A stretch of DNA of 37,630 nucleotides from an uncultured Coriobacteriaceae bacterium (lineage in GTDB: Bacteria > Actinomycetota > Coriobacteriia > Coriobacteriales > Atopobiaceae). Shown here in pieces: positions 21,888 to 30,491 of the stretch (within the stretch, counting starts at the first letter, position 1; every line of letters begins with the position of its first letter). The position numbers and the translations under genes are program-made. Location of the stretch: NCBI GenBank assembly GCA_902773995.1, contig CACYGL010000010.1, forward strand, positions 1 to 37,630, read 5' to 3'. The notes beneath the pieces were generated by a model. It ran no database searches. It worked only from the letters and a program-made list of their open reading frames with translations, and was not told the DNA's origin.

Positions 21888-24543
21888 GGACGCCGTTCTC
21901 GCTGCTCGCCATCCCGTCCGCATTTCCGCGGGCGGACAAGACGCCCTTGCCTTTGACGTCTCTGGCATCCCCGGCGCCAATCGTCTGCCCCGCGCCCTGG
22001 TCGAGCTCCTCGAGAACGTCGTGCGCCGCTCGGCCACAGACGAAGATGCCGTGCGCCAGGCCCAGGCTGTGGTAAAGGCGGGCCTTGCCGGCGAGCAGGG
22101 CACCGAAATCGAGTTCATGCCTGCGCGCGTCCTCTTCCAGGACTTCACCGGCGTGCCCGTCTTTGTCGACTTTGCCTCCATGCGCGACGCCATGGTCGCC
22201 CGCGGCGGGGACCCCTCGCGTGTGAACCCGCACATCCCCTGCACACTGGTTGTCGACCACTCGGTAATTGCGGACGTTGCAGGCGAGAAGGACGCGTGCG
22301 AGAAGAACCAGGAGCTCGAGGCCAAGCGCAACCACGAGCGCTTTGCCTTCCTCAAGTGGGCGGGCCAGTCCTTTGGCAACGTCGAGATCGTTCCGCCGGG
22401 AGGCGGCATCTGCCACCAGCTCAACATCGAGCGTTTCTGCCGCGTGGTGACCACCGACGCGCTCTCCACCCAAGACGAGCCCGTTGCCTGCTTTGACACG
22501 CTCGTGGGCACCGACTCCCACACCACCACGGCAAACGGCGTGGGCGTCATGGGCTGGGGCGTTGGCGGCATTGAGGCCGAGGCCGCGGCGCTGGGGCAGC
22601 CCATCTCGATGCTTGTGCCGCCGGTGGTGGAGCTTAGGCTCACCGGCGCCCTGCGCGACGGCGTCTCCGGCATGGACCTTGCGCTCACGGTGGCACAGCT
22701 CATGCGTGCTGCGGGCGTCGTTGGCTGCCTCGTGGAGGTGACGGGCGAGGGCGTGGCAACCCTTACTGCCACGCAGCGCTCCTGCGTTGCCAACATGACG
22801 CCTGAGTACGGCGCCACAACCACGCTCTTCCCTGTGGACGAGAAGACCCTGGACTACCTCGGGCTTACCGGCCGCAACGCCAATGACGTTGCGTTTGCGC
22901 AGGCATACCTTGAGCGCCAGGGCACCTTTGGCGCCACGACCGGCCGTACCTACGCCCGCACGGTCACGCTCGACCTTGGCACGGTTGAGCCGAGCCTTGC
23001 CGGCCCCTCGCGCCCGCATGACCGCGTGACCATCGCAGGCCTGCGCGAGCGCTTTGAGCAGAGCGCCGAGAAGAACGGCCACGGAGACCTCTCCCAGGCA
23101 TTCTCGGTCACGTGCGGCGAGAACACCTTTGTTCTGCATCACGGCGCGCTGGCCATTGCCGCCATCACCAGCTGCACCACCGCGACCGACCCGGCCATGA
23201 TGGTGGCCGCGGGGCTTCTCGCCAAGCGTGCAGTCGAGCGCGGCCTTGCGCCCAAGCCCTGGGTAAAAAAGATCCTTGCCCCCGGCAGCCACGCCACGCA
23301 GCTCCTGCTCGAGCGCGCCGGCCTCACCGCGCCCCTTGCCAAGCTCGGCTTTTTCACCTGCGGCTTTGGCTGCATGAGCTGCATTGGCAACTCCGGCGAC
23401 ATCCACCCGGCGCTGCGCGAGCGAGCGGATGAGATGGAGCTCACGAGCGTTCTTTCCGGCAACCGAAACTTCGAGGGCCGCATTTCGCCATACGTGAGCC
23501 AGAACTACCTCTGCCAGCCCGCCTACGTTGTTGCCTACTCGCTTGTGGGCACCATGGACGTTGACCTCACCAAGGAGCCCGTGGGAACGGGCGCCAACGG
23601 CGAGCCCGTGATGCTTGCAGACCTGGTCCCCTCCAACGCCGAGGTCTCCGAGGTTCTCTCGCACGTCCTTACGCCGTCGCTCTTCGCCGATGCCCAGGGT
23701 TCGCTCAAGGAGGGCTCGGCATCCTGGCAGGCCATCGAGTCCTCGTCCTCCTCGACCTTCCCATGGGACGAGTCATCCACGTACGTTCGCCGTGCGCCGT
23801 ACTTCGACATTGCGCGGCAGCGCGAGACCGTCGAGGTTTCGGGCGCCCGCACCCTGGCGCTTCTCGGCGACTTTGTGACCACGGACCATATCTCGCCCGC
23901 GGGCGCTATTGCCCCGGACTCGCCCGCGGCGCGCTACCTTACTGAGCATGGCGTGGCGCAGCAGGACTTCAACACCTATGGCAGCCGCAGGGGAAACCAC
24001 GAGGTCATGGCGCGTGGCACCTTTGCAAACGTCAAGCTCAAGAACGCGCTGGCAGATGGCCGCGTGGGTGGCTGGACCCGCGATTTTGTCGACGGCGAGG
24101 TCAAGAGCATCTACGACGCCGCCGTGGACTACGCCAAGCATGACGTGCCATTGGTGGTGGTCGCAGGCAAGCTCTACGGCTCTGGCTCGAGCCGCGACTG
24201 GGCTGGCAAGGGGCCGCTGCTCCTTGGCGTGCGCGCCGTCATCGCCGAGAGCTTCGAGCGCATTCACCGCTCCAACCTGGTGCAGATGGGAGTGCTCCCG
24301 CTGCAGTTCAAGGAGGGCGAGAATGCCGCCACGCTGGGGCTCACGGGCGAGGAGACCTTTGACGTCGCTCCTGTGATCCTTGCCGAGGGGCTCCCCAGCC
24401 CGCGTGAGGTCGAGGTCAACGCCACGCGGCCGGATGGTACGGCAGTCACCTTTGTCTGCATCGTACGCGTCGACACGCCCATGGAGGGACGCTTCCTCGC
24501 AAAGGGCGGCATCCTTCCATACGTCTTGGACGAGATTTCATAG
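21847..24543 (+). CDS. acnA: Aconitate hydratase
   Basis: 898 residues from the ATG at 21847 with GGAGGAGA just upstream, inside the end of the ATPase gene. It interconverts citrate and isocitrate through a [4Fe-4S] cluster. Cluster ligands are Cys443 (ITSCTT, where most relatives have SCTN), Cys509 and Cys512 (GCMSCIG). Substrate-binding GTDSHTTTANGVG and C-terminal GSGSSRDWAGKG with the swivelling domain (after GDFVTTDHISPAG) are present. Length and order match AcnA/IRP-type enzymes. No other TCA-cycle gene is nearby. In a fermentative coriobacterium it would chiefly supply 2-oxoglutarate for glutamate, an inference. Confidence 0.95.
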   Translation: MSLTEGTPSTREFKDAVLAARHPVRISAGGQDALAFDVSGIPGANRLPRALVELLENVVRRSATDEDAVRQAQAVVKAGLAGEQGTEIEFMPARVLFQDFTGVPVFVDFASMRDAMVARGGDPSRVNPHIPCTLVVDHSVIADVAGEKDACEKNQELEAKRNHERFAFLKWAGQSFGNVEIVPPGGGICHQLNIERFCRVVTTDALSTQDEPVACFDTLVGTDSHTTTANGVGVMGWGVGGIEAEAAALGQPISMLVPPVVELRLTGALRDGVSGMDLALTVAQLMRAAGVVGCLVEVTGEGVATLTATQRSCVANMTPEYGATTTLFPVDEKTLDYLGLTGRNANDVAFAQAYLERQGTFGATTGRTYARTVTLDLGTVEPSLAGPSRPHDRVTIAGLRERFEQSAEKNGHGDLSQAFSVTCGENTFVLHHGALAIAAITSCTTATDPAMMVAAGLLAKRAVERGLAPKPWVKKILAPGSHATQLLLERAGLTAPLAKLGFFTCGFGCMSCIGNSGDIHPALRERADEMELTSVLSGNRNFEGRISPYVSQNYLCQPAYVVAYSLVGTMDVDLTKEPVGTGANGEPVMLADLVPSNAEVSEVLSHVLTPSLFADAQGSLKEGSASWQAIESSSSSTFPWDESSTYVRRAPYFDIARQRETVEVSGARTLALLGDFVTTDHISPAGAIAPDSPAARYLTEHGVAQQDFNTYGSRRGNHEVMARGTFANVKLKNALADGRVGGWTRDFVDGEVKSIYDAAVDYAKHDVPLVVVAGKLYGSGSSRDWAGKGPLLLGVRAVIAESFERIHRSNLVQMGVLPLQFKEGENAATLGLTGEETFDVAPVILAEGLPSPREVEVNATRPDGTAVTFVCIVRVDTPMEGRFLAKGGILPYVLDEIS

Positions 24544-24648
24544 GCCTTGTGAGAGCTTGCTTGGCGGTATTGTGCGCGGCGGGCGGAAGGGCGAGAATGT
24601 GCGGCTGGACTCGCTTTGCTGGGTAAGAGACAGACGGGAGGGATTTGC

Positions 24649-25698
24649 ATGAGGTGTCCAAACTGTGGTGCGGAGGTGCCTGCGGGTGCCGTCGCCTGCC
24701 CGTCTTGCCACTATGACCTTGGTCTTACGCAGAGGATTCCCGTGACCAAGGTCGCGTGGTGCCCAACCTGCGGGGCCCTGGTTCCGCCTGACGCCCACTC
24801 CTGCCCCAAGTGCGGTGCTCCCGTTGGCGCGCCAGCCCGTTCCAAGAGTGGGCAGGCCGTGCGCGACCTAGGTATACCCACCATCGAGGGGCCGGTTGCC
24901 GCTGATGGTGAGGATGTCGACGAGGGAGGCGCAGACGCCACGCGCGCCATGCCGCGCATCGAGAGCGCCATTCCGTCCGAGCCTGGCCCGGAGTCCGCGA
25001 CGGTGCGCCATGACCGCATGCCGCGCACGCGGGTGCTCATGGTAGCTGCGGCAGCCGCGCTGGTCCTGGCAGGCGGCATGGCTCTCTGGATTACGCATCC
25101 GTGGAATCCCAACCTCTACATCACGCACGCGCAGACCGATGCCGACACGTCGATGGCGGGCTATCCTGGCTACATCTCTGCGCTTACCGGGCAGGACGGC
25201 TCCACGGCGACCACAACTGACTCGTCGAGCGACAGCTCGGACTCCAGCTCGGACTCTAGCTCGGATACAGGCACCAAGTCTGTCTACGAGTCCATAAGCG
25301 ATGACTACGACAAGCTCGGCACCTATGCGGACCAGCTCGACCAGAGCGTGGCCGACCTTACTACGACGGGTGTAAGCGGCACGGAGTCCGAGCGCGAGTC
25401 TGGCAAGGCCGCCGCCGACCAGACAGCCATAGAGCTCTCCAATCTGATTGATGACATCGCCTCGCTTGATGACTCAGACGGCACCTACGCGGATGACATC
25501 TCCAACATGACCACGCTGGGGAACTGGCTGCGCAACCGCTCGGATGCCATCTGCCAGGCCTGGAAGCTCTCCGTCACCATGACCACGGAGAAGAAGATCT
25601 TGGCCCCGCTCGAGAAGATCGGCTACTCCTCGGGCACGGACAGCTACAAGACGCTCTTCGACGAGAACTACGACGCGTGGAAGCCCACGGAGCAGTAG
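24649..25698 (+). CDS. Double zinc-ribbon membrane protein
   Basis: 349 residues from the ATG at 24649 behind GGGAGGG. Two zinc ribbons open the protein: Cys3, 6, 17, 20 and Cys38, 41, 52, 55. An acidic linker leads to one membrane segment at about 129-148. A Ser/Asp-rich stretch follows outside (SSSDSSDSSSDSSSDTG), then a helical domain of ~150 residues with Asp and Thr. The layout, cytoplasmic ribbons and an extracellular helical domain, is common in Gram-positive membrane proteins of unknown function. Tail sequence suggests a rod-like or coiled region. Function is not predictable. Confidence 0.8.
   Translation: MRCPNCGAEVPAGAVACPSCHYDLGLTQRIPVTKVAWCPTCGALVPPDAHSCPKCGAPVGAPARSKSGQAVRDLGIPTIEGPVAADGEDVDEGGADATRAMPRIESAIPSEPGPESATVRHDRMPRTRVLMVAAAAALVLAGGMALWITHPWNPNLYITHAQTDADTSMAGYPGYISALTGQDGSTATTTDSSSDSSDSSSDSSSDTGTKSVYESISDDYDKLGTYADQLDQSVADLTTTGVSGTESERESGKAAADQTAIELSNLIDDIASLDDSDGTYADDISNMTTLGNWLRNRSDAICQAWKLSVTMTTEKKILAPLEKIGYSSGTDSYKTLFDENYDAWKPTEQ
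25234..25265 (+). repeat. 12-bp tandem repeat coding the Ser/Asp linker
   Basis: The unit AGCTCGGACTCY is repeated about 2.7 times in frame within the zinc-ribbon protein, giving SSDSSSDSSSD. Such a run can change length by slippage without breaking the frame. Confidence 0.8.
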
Positions 25699-25747
25699 GC
25701 GGTGGCGGTGTGCGGCGTCTGGCGATTGCGTGCAGGCCGTCGCTTGC

Positions 25748-25756
25748 TGGTACTAT
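25748..25756 (+). promoter_or_regulatory. Possible extended -10 promoter for the cyclophilin gene
   Basis: TGG followed by TACTAT forms an extended -10 about 75 bases before the start codon; TTGCGT 19 bases upstream is a poor -35. Confidence 0.35.
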
Positions 25757-25829
25757 CGTAGGGATGAAAGATTGCCATTTTTCTCTCGACGTCCACGTGA
25801 CGTTGTGAGCTTGACACTTTGGAGGGGAC

Positions 25830-26324
25830 ATGGGTCTCTTTGGTTCTAAGCCGCTCTACACGCCGGCATATAAGGTGAAGGGCGACGAGGTCGCGGTCTT
25901 TGACACCAGCAAGGGCACCATCGTGGTGCGCCTTGATGGCGAGGGTGCCCCCATCCATGTGGCCAACTTCTGCGAGCTGGCCGAGAAGGGCTTCTACGAT
26001 GGCCTCACGTTCCACCGCTACGAGCCCGGCTTTGTTATTCAGGGCGGCGACCCCGCGGGCAACGGCACCGGCGGCCCGGGCTATTGCATCCATGAGGAGT
26101 ACACCACCAACCCTCACAACAGCCACGAGGACGGCGCGCTTGCCATGGCCCGCGCGTCTGATCCCAACTCCGCCGGCTCCCAGTTCTACTTCTGCCTTGG
26201 CCCCCAGCACTTCCTGGACAAGGGTTACACCGTGTTCGGGCAGACCATCGAGGGTCTCGACACCATTGCTGCCCTGCGCAAGGGCGACGTCATCAACTCG
26301 ATTACGATCGAACACCGCGCGTAG
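25830..26324 (+). CDS. Peptidyl-prolyl cis-trans isomerase, cyclophilin type
   Basis: 164 residues, start directly behind GGAGGGG. It catalyses proline isomerisation during protein folding. Cyclophilin core motifs: FHRYEPGFVIQGGDPAGNGTGGPGY with the catalytic Arg, the SAGSQFYFCLG stretch and FLDKGYTVFGQTIEG. There is no signal peptide or membrane segment, so it is cytoplasmic. It lies between two membrane proteins of unknown function in the same orientation. Confidence 0.95.
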   Translation: MGLFGSKPLYTPAYKVKGDEVAVFDTSKGTIVVRLDGEGAPIHVANFCELAEKGFYDGLTFHRYEPGFVIQGGDPAGNGTGGPGYCIHEEYTTNPHNSHEDGALAMARASDPNSAGSQFYFCLGPQHFLDKGYTVFGQTIEGLDTIAALRKGDVINSITIEHRA

Positions 26325-26357
26325 CGTTTCGCCAGTGTCGAAGCGAGGGGGTCTCAC

Positions 26358-27758
26358 GTGAATCAACAGTCATACGAGGCGGGCAAGGCAGCCTATCAGC
26401 AGGGCGATTGGCTTACCGCGGTAGACAGGCTCTCCCAGGCAAAGAACCCGGGAGAGGTCTCTGGTCCCGTTGACCACCTCGTGGGTAACTCCTACATGAA
26501 GCTCGGCCAGTACGAGGCCGCTGCCGCCGCATACGAGAGCGCCCTGCGCGACACCACATACGGCAAGGTGGGCCCGCTCTCGTGCAACCGTGGCCGCGCT
26601 CTTCTCGCCGCTGGGCATCCTGCCGAGGCCGTTACCGCCCTCACGCAGGCGCTAAGTGACACCTCCTATGCCACCCCGTACAAGGCCCACATGGCACTGG
26701 GCACCGCCTACGAGCGCCTGGGAGATCCCCGCAACGCGGGCATCGCCTACAGGAATGCCGCCATCGACGAGACCAACCCCAACCCGTCCTCTGCCCTGTG
26801 CGACCTTGGCGGCTGCTTCATGCAGCTCGGCCGGCCCGTCGATGCCGTCGAGGCATATCGCACGGCGCTTGACTTCTCGGCGCCCCTCCAGAGCCAGAAC
26901 CAGGTCTACTGCGATCTTGGCCTTGCCTACGTTGCCGCCAACCGCATGTCCGAGGCGGTCGATGCCTTCGATCACGCCACGGCAGACGGTACGCTCGTGC
27001 TCTCTCCCGAAGCGCAGGCTTCCTACGACGCCGCGCGCAAGGCCATGGCTGCCATTGCCGGTAAGAAGCGCCCCTCGGACACCGACGCCCTTCTCGCCGC
27101 TGCGGGCTACGGTGGGGGATACGACCCGCTCGACCCCACGGGAGCCTCTGGCGAGCTCATGCCCTCCGCTGACGACACCGGCTTCTTCTCGGTCTCTGAG
27201 GAGGACCTTGTCGAGCAAGACAAGAAGGAGCGCAAGATTCGCCGCAAGCACAATCATCGTGGCCTCAAGATCTTCATCACCATCCTCGTCATCCTCGTGG
27301 TGGCGCTTGGTGCCGCAGGATTTGCCTACTACCGTGGCTATGGCTGGCCCACGCAGGAGGCCGTGATCGAGCAGCTCTTTGACGCCAAGACCTCTGGCGA
27401 GGACTTGGGCAGCTTCATCGCTGCCTCGGTTCCGGCCTCTGATGCCGCGACCATCGAGTCCACGGTGCCCACGGGCGCGACCATCAAGTCCACCCAGGTC
27501 GACAGGAGCACTACCGAGTCCACGGCCACGGTCACCGCTGCGCTTCCCACGGGAGACACGCAGACCTACACCATCTCCCTGGTGCGTGACGGCATCTCCT
27601 GGAAGGTGACAAACGTGATGAGTGACGCCGCGTCTACCTCCGCGGATACCACGTCCACCACGGCAGACACCACGTCTACCACCTCGGACTCGACCTCGTC
27701 GACCACGTCTTCGACCGGTACCACCACAACCACTACGGGAACCGCGTCGCAGGGCTAG
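26358..27758 (+). CDS. TPR protein with membrane anchor and Ser/Thr-rich tail
   Basis: 466 residues from GTG 26358 with GAGGGG seven bases upstream. The N-terminal ~225 residues are about five tetratricopeptide repeats (for example GNSYMKLGQYEAAAAAYESAL and LGTAYERLGDPRNAGIAYRNA) in the cytoplasm. A basic stretch (KKERKIRRKHNHRG) precedes one membrane segment at ~303-325. Outside lies a ~100-residue alpha/beta domain resembling the small DUF4878/lumazine-like fold (TYTISLVRDGISWKVTNV), then a tail of ~45 residues that is almost all Ser and Thr. It sits just upstream of mreB and may be an elongasome or envelope scaffold, an inference. Confidence 0.8.
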   Translation: MNQQSYEAGKAAYQQGDWLTAVDRLSQAKNPGEVSGPVDHLVGNSYMKLGQYEAAAAAYESALRDTTYGKVGPLSCNRGRALLAAGHPAEAVTALTQALSDTSYATPYKAHMALGTAYERLGDPRNAGIAYRNAAIDETNPNPSSALCDLGGCFMQLGRPVDAVEAYRTALDFSAPLQSQNQVYCDLGLAYVAANRMSEAVDAFDHATADGTLVLSPEAQASYDAARKAMAAIAGKKRPSDTDALLAAAGYGGGYDPLDPTGASGELMPSADDTGFFSVSEEDLVEQDKKERKIRRKHNHRGLKIFITILVILVVALGAAGFAYYRGYGWPTQEAVIEQLFDAKTSGEDLGSFIAASVPASDAATIESTVPTGATIKSTQVDRSTTESTATVTAALPTGDTQTYTISLVRDGISWKVTNVMSDAASTSADTTSTTADTTSTTSDSTSSTTSSTGTTTTTTGTASQG

Positions 27759-27779
27759 GGTTCCTCGCGGCACGCAACG

Positions 27780-27800
27780 TGCGCACCGCCCCGGTGCGCA
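27780..27800 (+). terminator. Perfect hairpin before mreB
   Basis: TGCGCACC (27780-27787) and GGTGCGCA (27793-27800) flank a five-base loop GCCCC, 17 bases before the mreB start and overlapping the approach to its AAGGAA ribosome binding site. There is no T-run. It may be a terminator, an mRNA processing site or a translation-control hairpin. Confidence 0.5.
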
Positions 27801-27817
27801 GACGGGATAAGGAAGCT

Positions 27818-28861
27818 ATGTCGATCTTCGACTCACTGTTCGGCGAATATGGCGGCGACCTTGCTATCGATCTGGGCACCGCCAACACGCTCGTGGCCGT
27901 AAGGGGCCAGGGCATCGTCATCAACGAGCCCTCGGTCGTCGCCATCGACAAGAGCGAGAGCCGCGTCCTTGCCGTAGGTGCCGACGCCAAGCGCATGATC
28001 GGCCGCACCCCTGGCTCCATCATCGCTGAGCGCCCCCTCAAGGACGGCGTCATCGCCGACTTCGATGTCACCGAGGTCATGCTCAGGTACTTCATCGAGA
28101 AGGCGCGCGAGCGCCGCTACCCCTGGTCGCCACGGCCGCGCGTGGTTGTCTGCGTTCCCTCGGGCGTCACGTCCGTCGAGAAGCGCGCCGTCTTCGAGGC
28201 AACCATCCAGGCCGGCGCGCGCCAGGCCTACCTCATTGAGGAGCCCATGGCAGCTGCCATCGGCGCCGACCTTCCCATCGAGGACCCCACGGGCTCGATG
28301 GTCGTGGACATTGGCGGCGGCACCACAGAGGTGGCCGTCATCTCCATGGGCGGCATTGTTGTCTCGCAGTCTATCCGCACCGCCGGTGACGAGTTCGATC
28401 AGACCATCCTCGAGCACGTCCGCGATGCCTACAACCTCTCCATCGGCGAGCGCACGGCCGAGGACATCAAGATCAAGGTCGGCTCGGCGGCACCGCTCGC
28501 TGAGGAGCTTGACGTTGAGGTCAATGGTCGTGACGTCATGAGTGGCCTGCCCAAGACGGTCCGTATTGAGAGCGAGGAGATTCGCCGTGCCCTGGATCGC
28601 CCGCTCGACGAGGTCACCAAGGCCGTCAAGGACGCCCTCGACGTGACGCCGCCCGACCTTGCCTCTGACCTCATGTTCTACGGCATCCTGCTCACGGGTG
28701 GCGGCGGGCTTCTCCGTGGTCTCGACCAACGTCTCCGCGAGGAGACGGGCGTGCCCGTCAACGTGAGCCCCACTGCCCTCGAAAACGTCGTCACCGGCTG
28801 CGCCAAGGTCCTCGAGGCCAACGCGCTTTCCGGCGGCTTTGTCCAGAGTACGGGCCAGTAG
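27818..28861 (+). CDS. mreB: Rod-shape actin homologue MreB
   Basis: 347 residues from the ATG at 27818 (AAGGAAG upstream). It forms membrane-associated filaments that guide sidewall peptidoglycan synthesis. Actin-fold nucleotide motifs: DLGTANTLV (phosphate 1), VVDIGGGTTEVAVIS (phosphate 2), and LTGGGGLLRGL (adenosine). The N-terminal MSIFDSLFG is the amphipathic membrane-binding start. First gene of the mreBCD-mrdA-rodA operon. Confidence 0.97.
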   Translation: MSIFDSLFGEYGGDLAIDLGTANTLVAVRGQGIVINEPSVVAIDKSESRVLAVGADAKRMIGRTPGSIIAERPLKDGVIADFDVTEVMLRYFIEKARERRYPWSPRPRVVVCVPSGVTSVEKRAVFEATIQAGARQAYLIEEPMAAAIGADLPIEDPTGSMVVDIGGGTTEVAVISMGGIVVSQSIRTAGDEFDQTILEHVRDAYNLSIGERTAEDIKIKVGSAAPLAEELDVEVNGRDVMSGLPKTVRIESEEIRRALDRPLDEVTKAVKDALDVTPPDLASDLMFYGILLTGGGGLLRGLDQRLREETGVPVNVSPTALENVVTGCAKVLEANALSGGFVQSTGQ

Positions 28862-28863
28862 GC

Positions 28864-29904
28864 GTGCCGCTCGGAGGAAACCGGGCCCCGTCCTCGGGGC
28901 TGGGAAACAACAGCCAGGGCACGGGCGGGCGCGAGCTTGTCGCGTGCCTCATCATCTCGGTCGTACTTATCACCGTTGGCGTTCGCACGGGTGAGGTTGG
29001 CCCGCTCGCTGCCTTCCGCGGCGGCTTCCAGACCATCACCACGCCGGTGCGCCTAGTGGGCTCCGCTATCTCCATGCCATTCCAGGGGCTGGGAAACATC
29101 TTCTCTAACCTCACGGCCGACCAGGCCACGCTCTCGGAGCTCGAGGCGGAGAATGACCAGTTGCGCAGCAGGAACGCCGAGCTCGAGGAGGCAGAGCAGA
29201 CGGCTACGCGCCTGCAGGGGCTTCTTGATATTCAGAGCACCTACAACCTGCAGTCGACTGCAGCCCATATCATCTCGGGCTCGAGCGACTCGTGGTCGTC
29301 GACCGTCACCATCGACAAGGGCACCAGCTCGGGTCTCTCCGTAGGCATGCCTGTGACCTCGTCTTCTGGCGTCATAGGCCAGATTGTCGAGTGCAGTGCC
29401 ACATCCTCCACGGTCCTCCTGGTGACCGATGAGTCCTCGAGTATCTCGGCCATGGTCCAGTCGAGCAGGGCACAAGGCATGCTCAATGGTTCTGCTGCTG
29501 GCGAGGTGAGCCTCGACATGATTCGCACCGACCAGACGGTCGAGGTGGGCGACATCGTGGTTACGAGTGGCCTGGGCGGAGTCTTCCCCAAGGGCCTGCC
29601 GCTTGGCAAGGTTACCAGCGTCGAGAAGAACCCCGGCTCCATGTACTACACGATCGTGGTCGAGCCGTACGCCCACACCGAGAACGCCGAGGAGGTCCTC
29701 GTCATTACCTCGCTCACGGACTCGCAGATCGCGACCTCCGAGGACGTTGCGGCAGCTGACGCCCAGGAGACTTCTGCGAGCACGACTGACTCCACGAGCA
29801 CAGATTCAACCAGCACGGACTCTTCGAGTACCGACAGCAGCTCAACCACGGGCACGTCAACCACATCGTCGACAACCACGTCGACCACGTCCACGGGTAA
29901 CTAG
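28864..29904 (+). CDS. mreC: Rod-shape protein MreC with Ser/Thr-rich C-terminal tail
   Basis: 346 residues from GTG 28864, three bases after the mreB stop; the ribosome binding site is weak, so coupling to mreB is likely. One membrane segment at ~24-41, a coiled coil at ~83-120 (LSELEAENDQLRSRNAELEE), then the two beta-barrel MreC core (VTIDKGTSSGLSVGMPV, VVTSGLGGVFPKGLPLG). The last ~50 residues are nearly all Ser, Thr and Asp (TDSTSTDS repeats), beyond the normal MreC end. It activates PBP2-RodA outside the membrane. The tail resembles that of the TPR protein two genes upstream. Confidence 0.92.
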   Translation: MPLGGNRAPSSGLGNNSQGTGGRELVACLIISVVLITVGVRTGEVGPLAAFRGGFQTITTPVRLVGSAISMPFQGLGNIFSNLTADQATLSELEAENDQLRSRNAELEEAEQTATRLQGLLDIQSTYNLQSTAAHIISGSSDSWSSTVTIDKGTSSGLSVGMPVTSSSGVIGQIVECSATSSTVLLVTDESSSISAMVQSSRAQGMLNGSAAGEVSLDMIRTDQTVEVGDIVVTSGLGGVFPKGLPLGKVTSVEKNPGSMYYTIVVEPYAHTENAEEVLVITSLTDSQIATSEDVAAADAQETSASTTDSTSTDSTSTDSSSTDSSSTTGTSTTSSTTTSTTSTGN

Positions 29905-29921
29905 GGAGGGGAGGGCTCGCC

Positions 29922-30482
29922 ATGCAGGTGGCCGACAAGAACAGGGACCGGCGGGGCACGCTCGTCCTCGCCATCGTGTGCGCTGTGCTGCAGCTTGCGC
30001 TTGCGCCCAACATTGGCATCGGCAATGGCCGTGCCAACTTCGCTATCATCTTCACCTTGTGCGTTGCCTTTAACGTGGGCGGACGGAGGGGCGTCCTTGC
30101 GGGCTTCTTCGCGGGACTATTCTTTGACCTTTCGACCACGGGGCCCATCGGGCTCATGGCTGGACTTTGCGCTGCCGCAGCCTACGTGATGGGCCAGGAG
30201 GGGAGAAACCGCATGGCTGGCGAGTTTGGCGCGAGCGTCGCCGAGTTCTCGATCGCCACTCTCGTGGTGTCTCTCATCTACCATCTTGCGATGCTCATGG
30301 TGGGGCAGTCCTCGTCGCTTCTTGATGTGATTGTCCTGCGCACGCTTCCCACGGCACTTCTCACCATCATCGCTTTCTTGCCTTTTGCCTGGTTCTATTC
30401 GCGTTCCACTGGCGGCGGGCCCAACCTCTCGATGGGTGGGCGGCACCGCGGCGGCTCGCACCTCAGCACCAGGGGCCTCTAA
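29922..30482 (+). CDS. mreD: Rod-shape membrane protein MreD
   Basis: 186 residues with a strong GGGAGGGGAGGG stretch upstream. Five or so hydrophobic segments, from VLAIVCAVLQLALAP to LLTIIAFLPFAWFY, and the conserved GFFAGLFFDLSTTGPIG region place it in MreD. It is an integral partner of MreC in the elongasome. The basic Gly-rich C-terminal tail (GGRHRGGSHLSTRG) is cytoplasmic. Confidence 0.88.
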   Translation: MQVADKNRDRRGTLVLAIVCAVLQLALAPNIGIGNGRANFAIIFTLCVAFNVGGRRGVLAGFFAGLFFDLSTTGPIGLMAGLCAAAAYVMGQEGRNRMAGEFGASVAEFSIATLVVSLIYHLAMLMVGQSSSLLDVIVLRTLPTALLTIIAFLPFAWFYSRSTGGGPNLSMGGRHRGGSHLSTRGL

Positions 30483-30491
30483 GGTCGCGTC

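Noticed and set aside
20364..23664. Two long minus-strand frames opposite the P-type ATPase and aconitase
   Set aside because: Mirror of G+C-rich codon bias; the plus-strand genes are complete with all motifs.
25811..25816. TTGACA just before the cyclophilin gene as a -35 box
   Set aside because: It lies 19 bases before the start codon and next to the ribosome site, so its -10 would be inside the gene.
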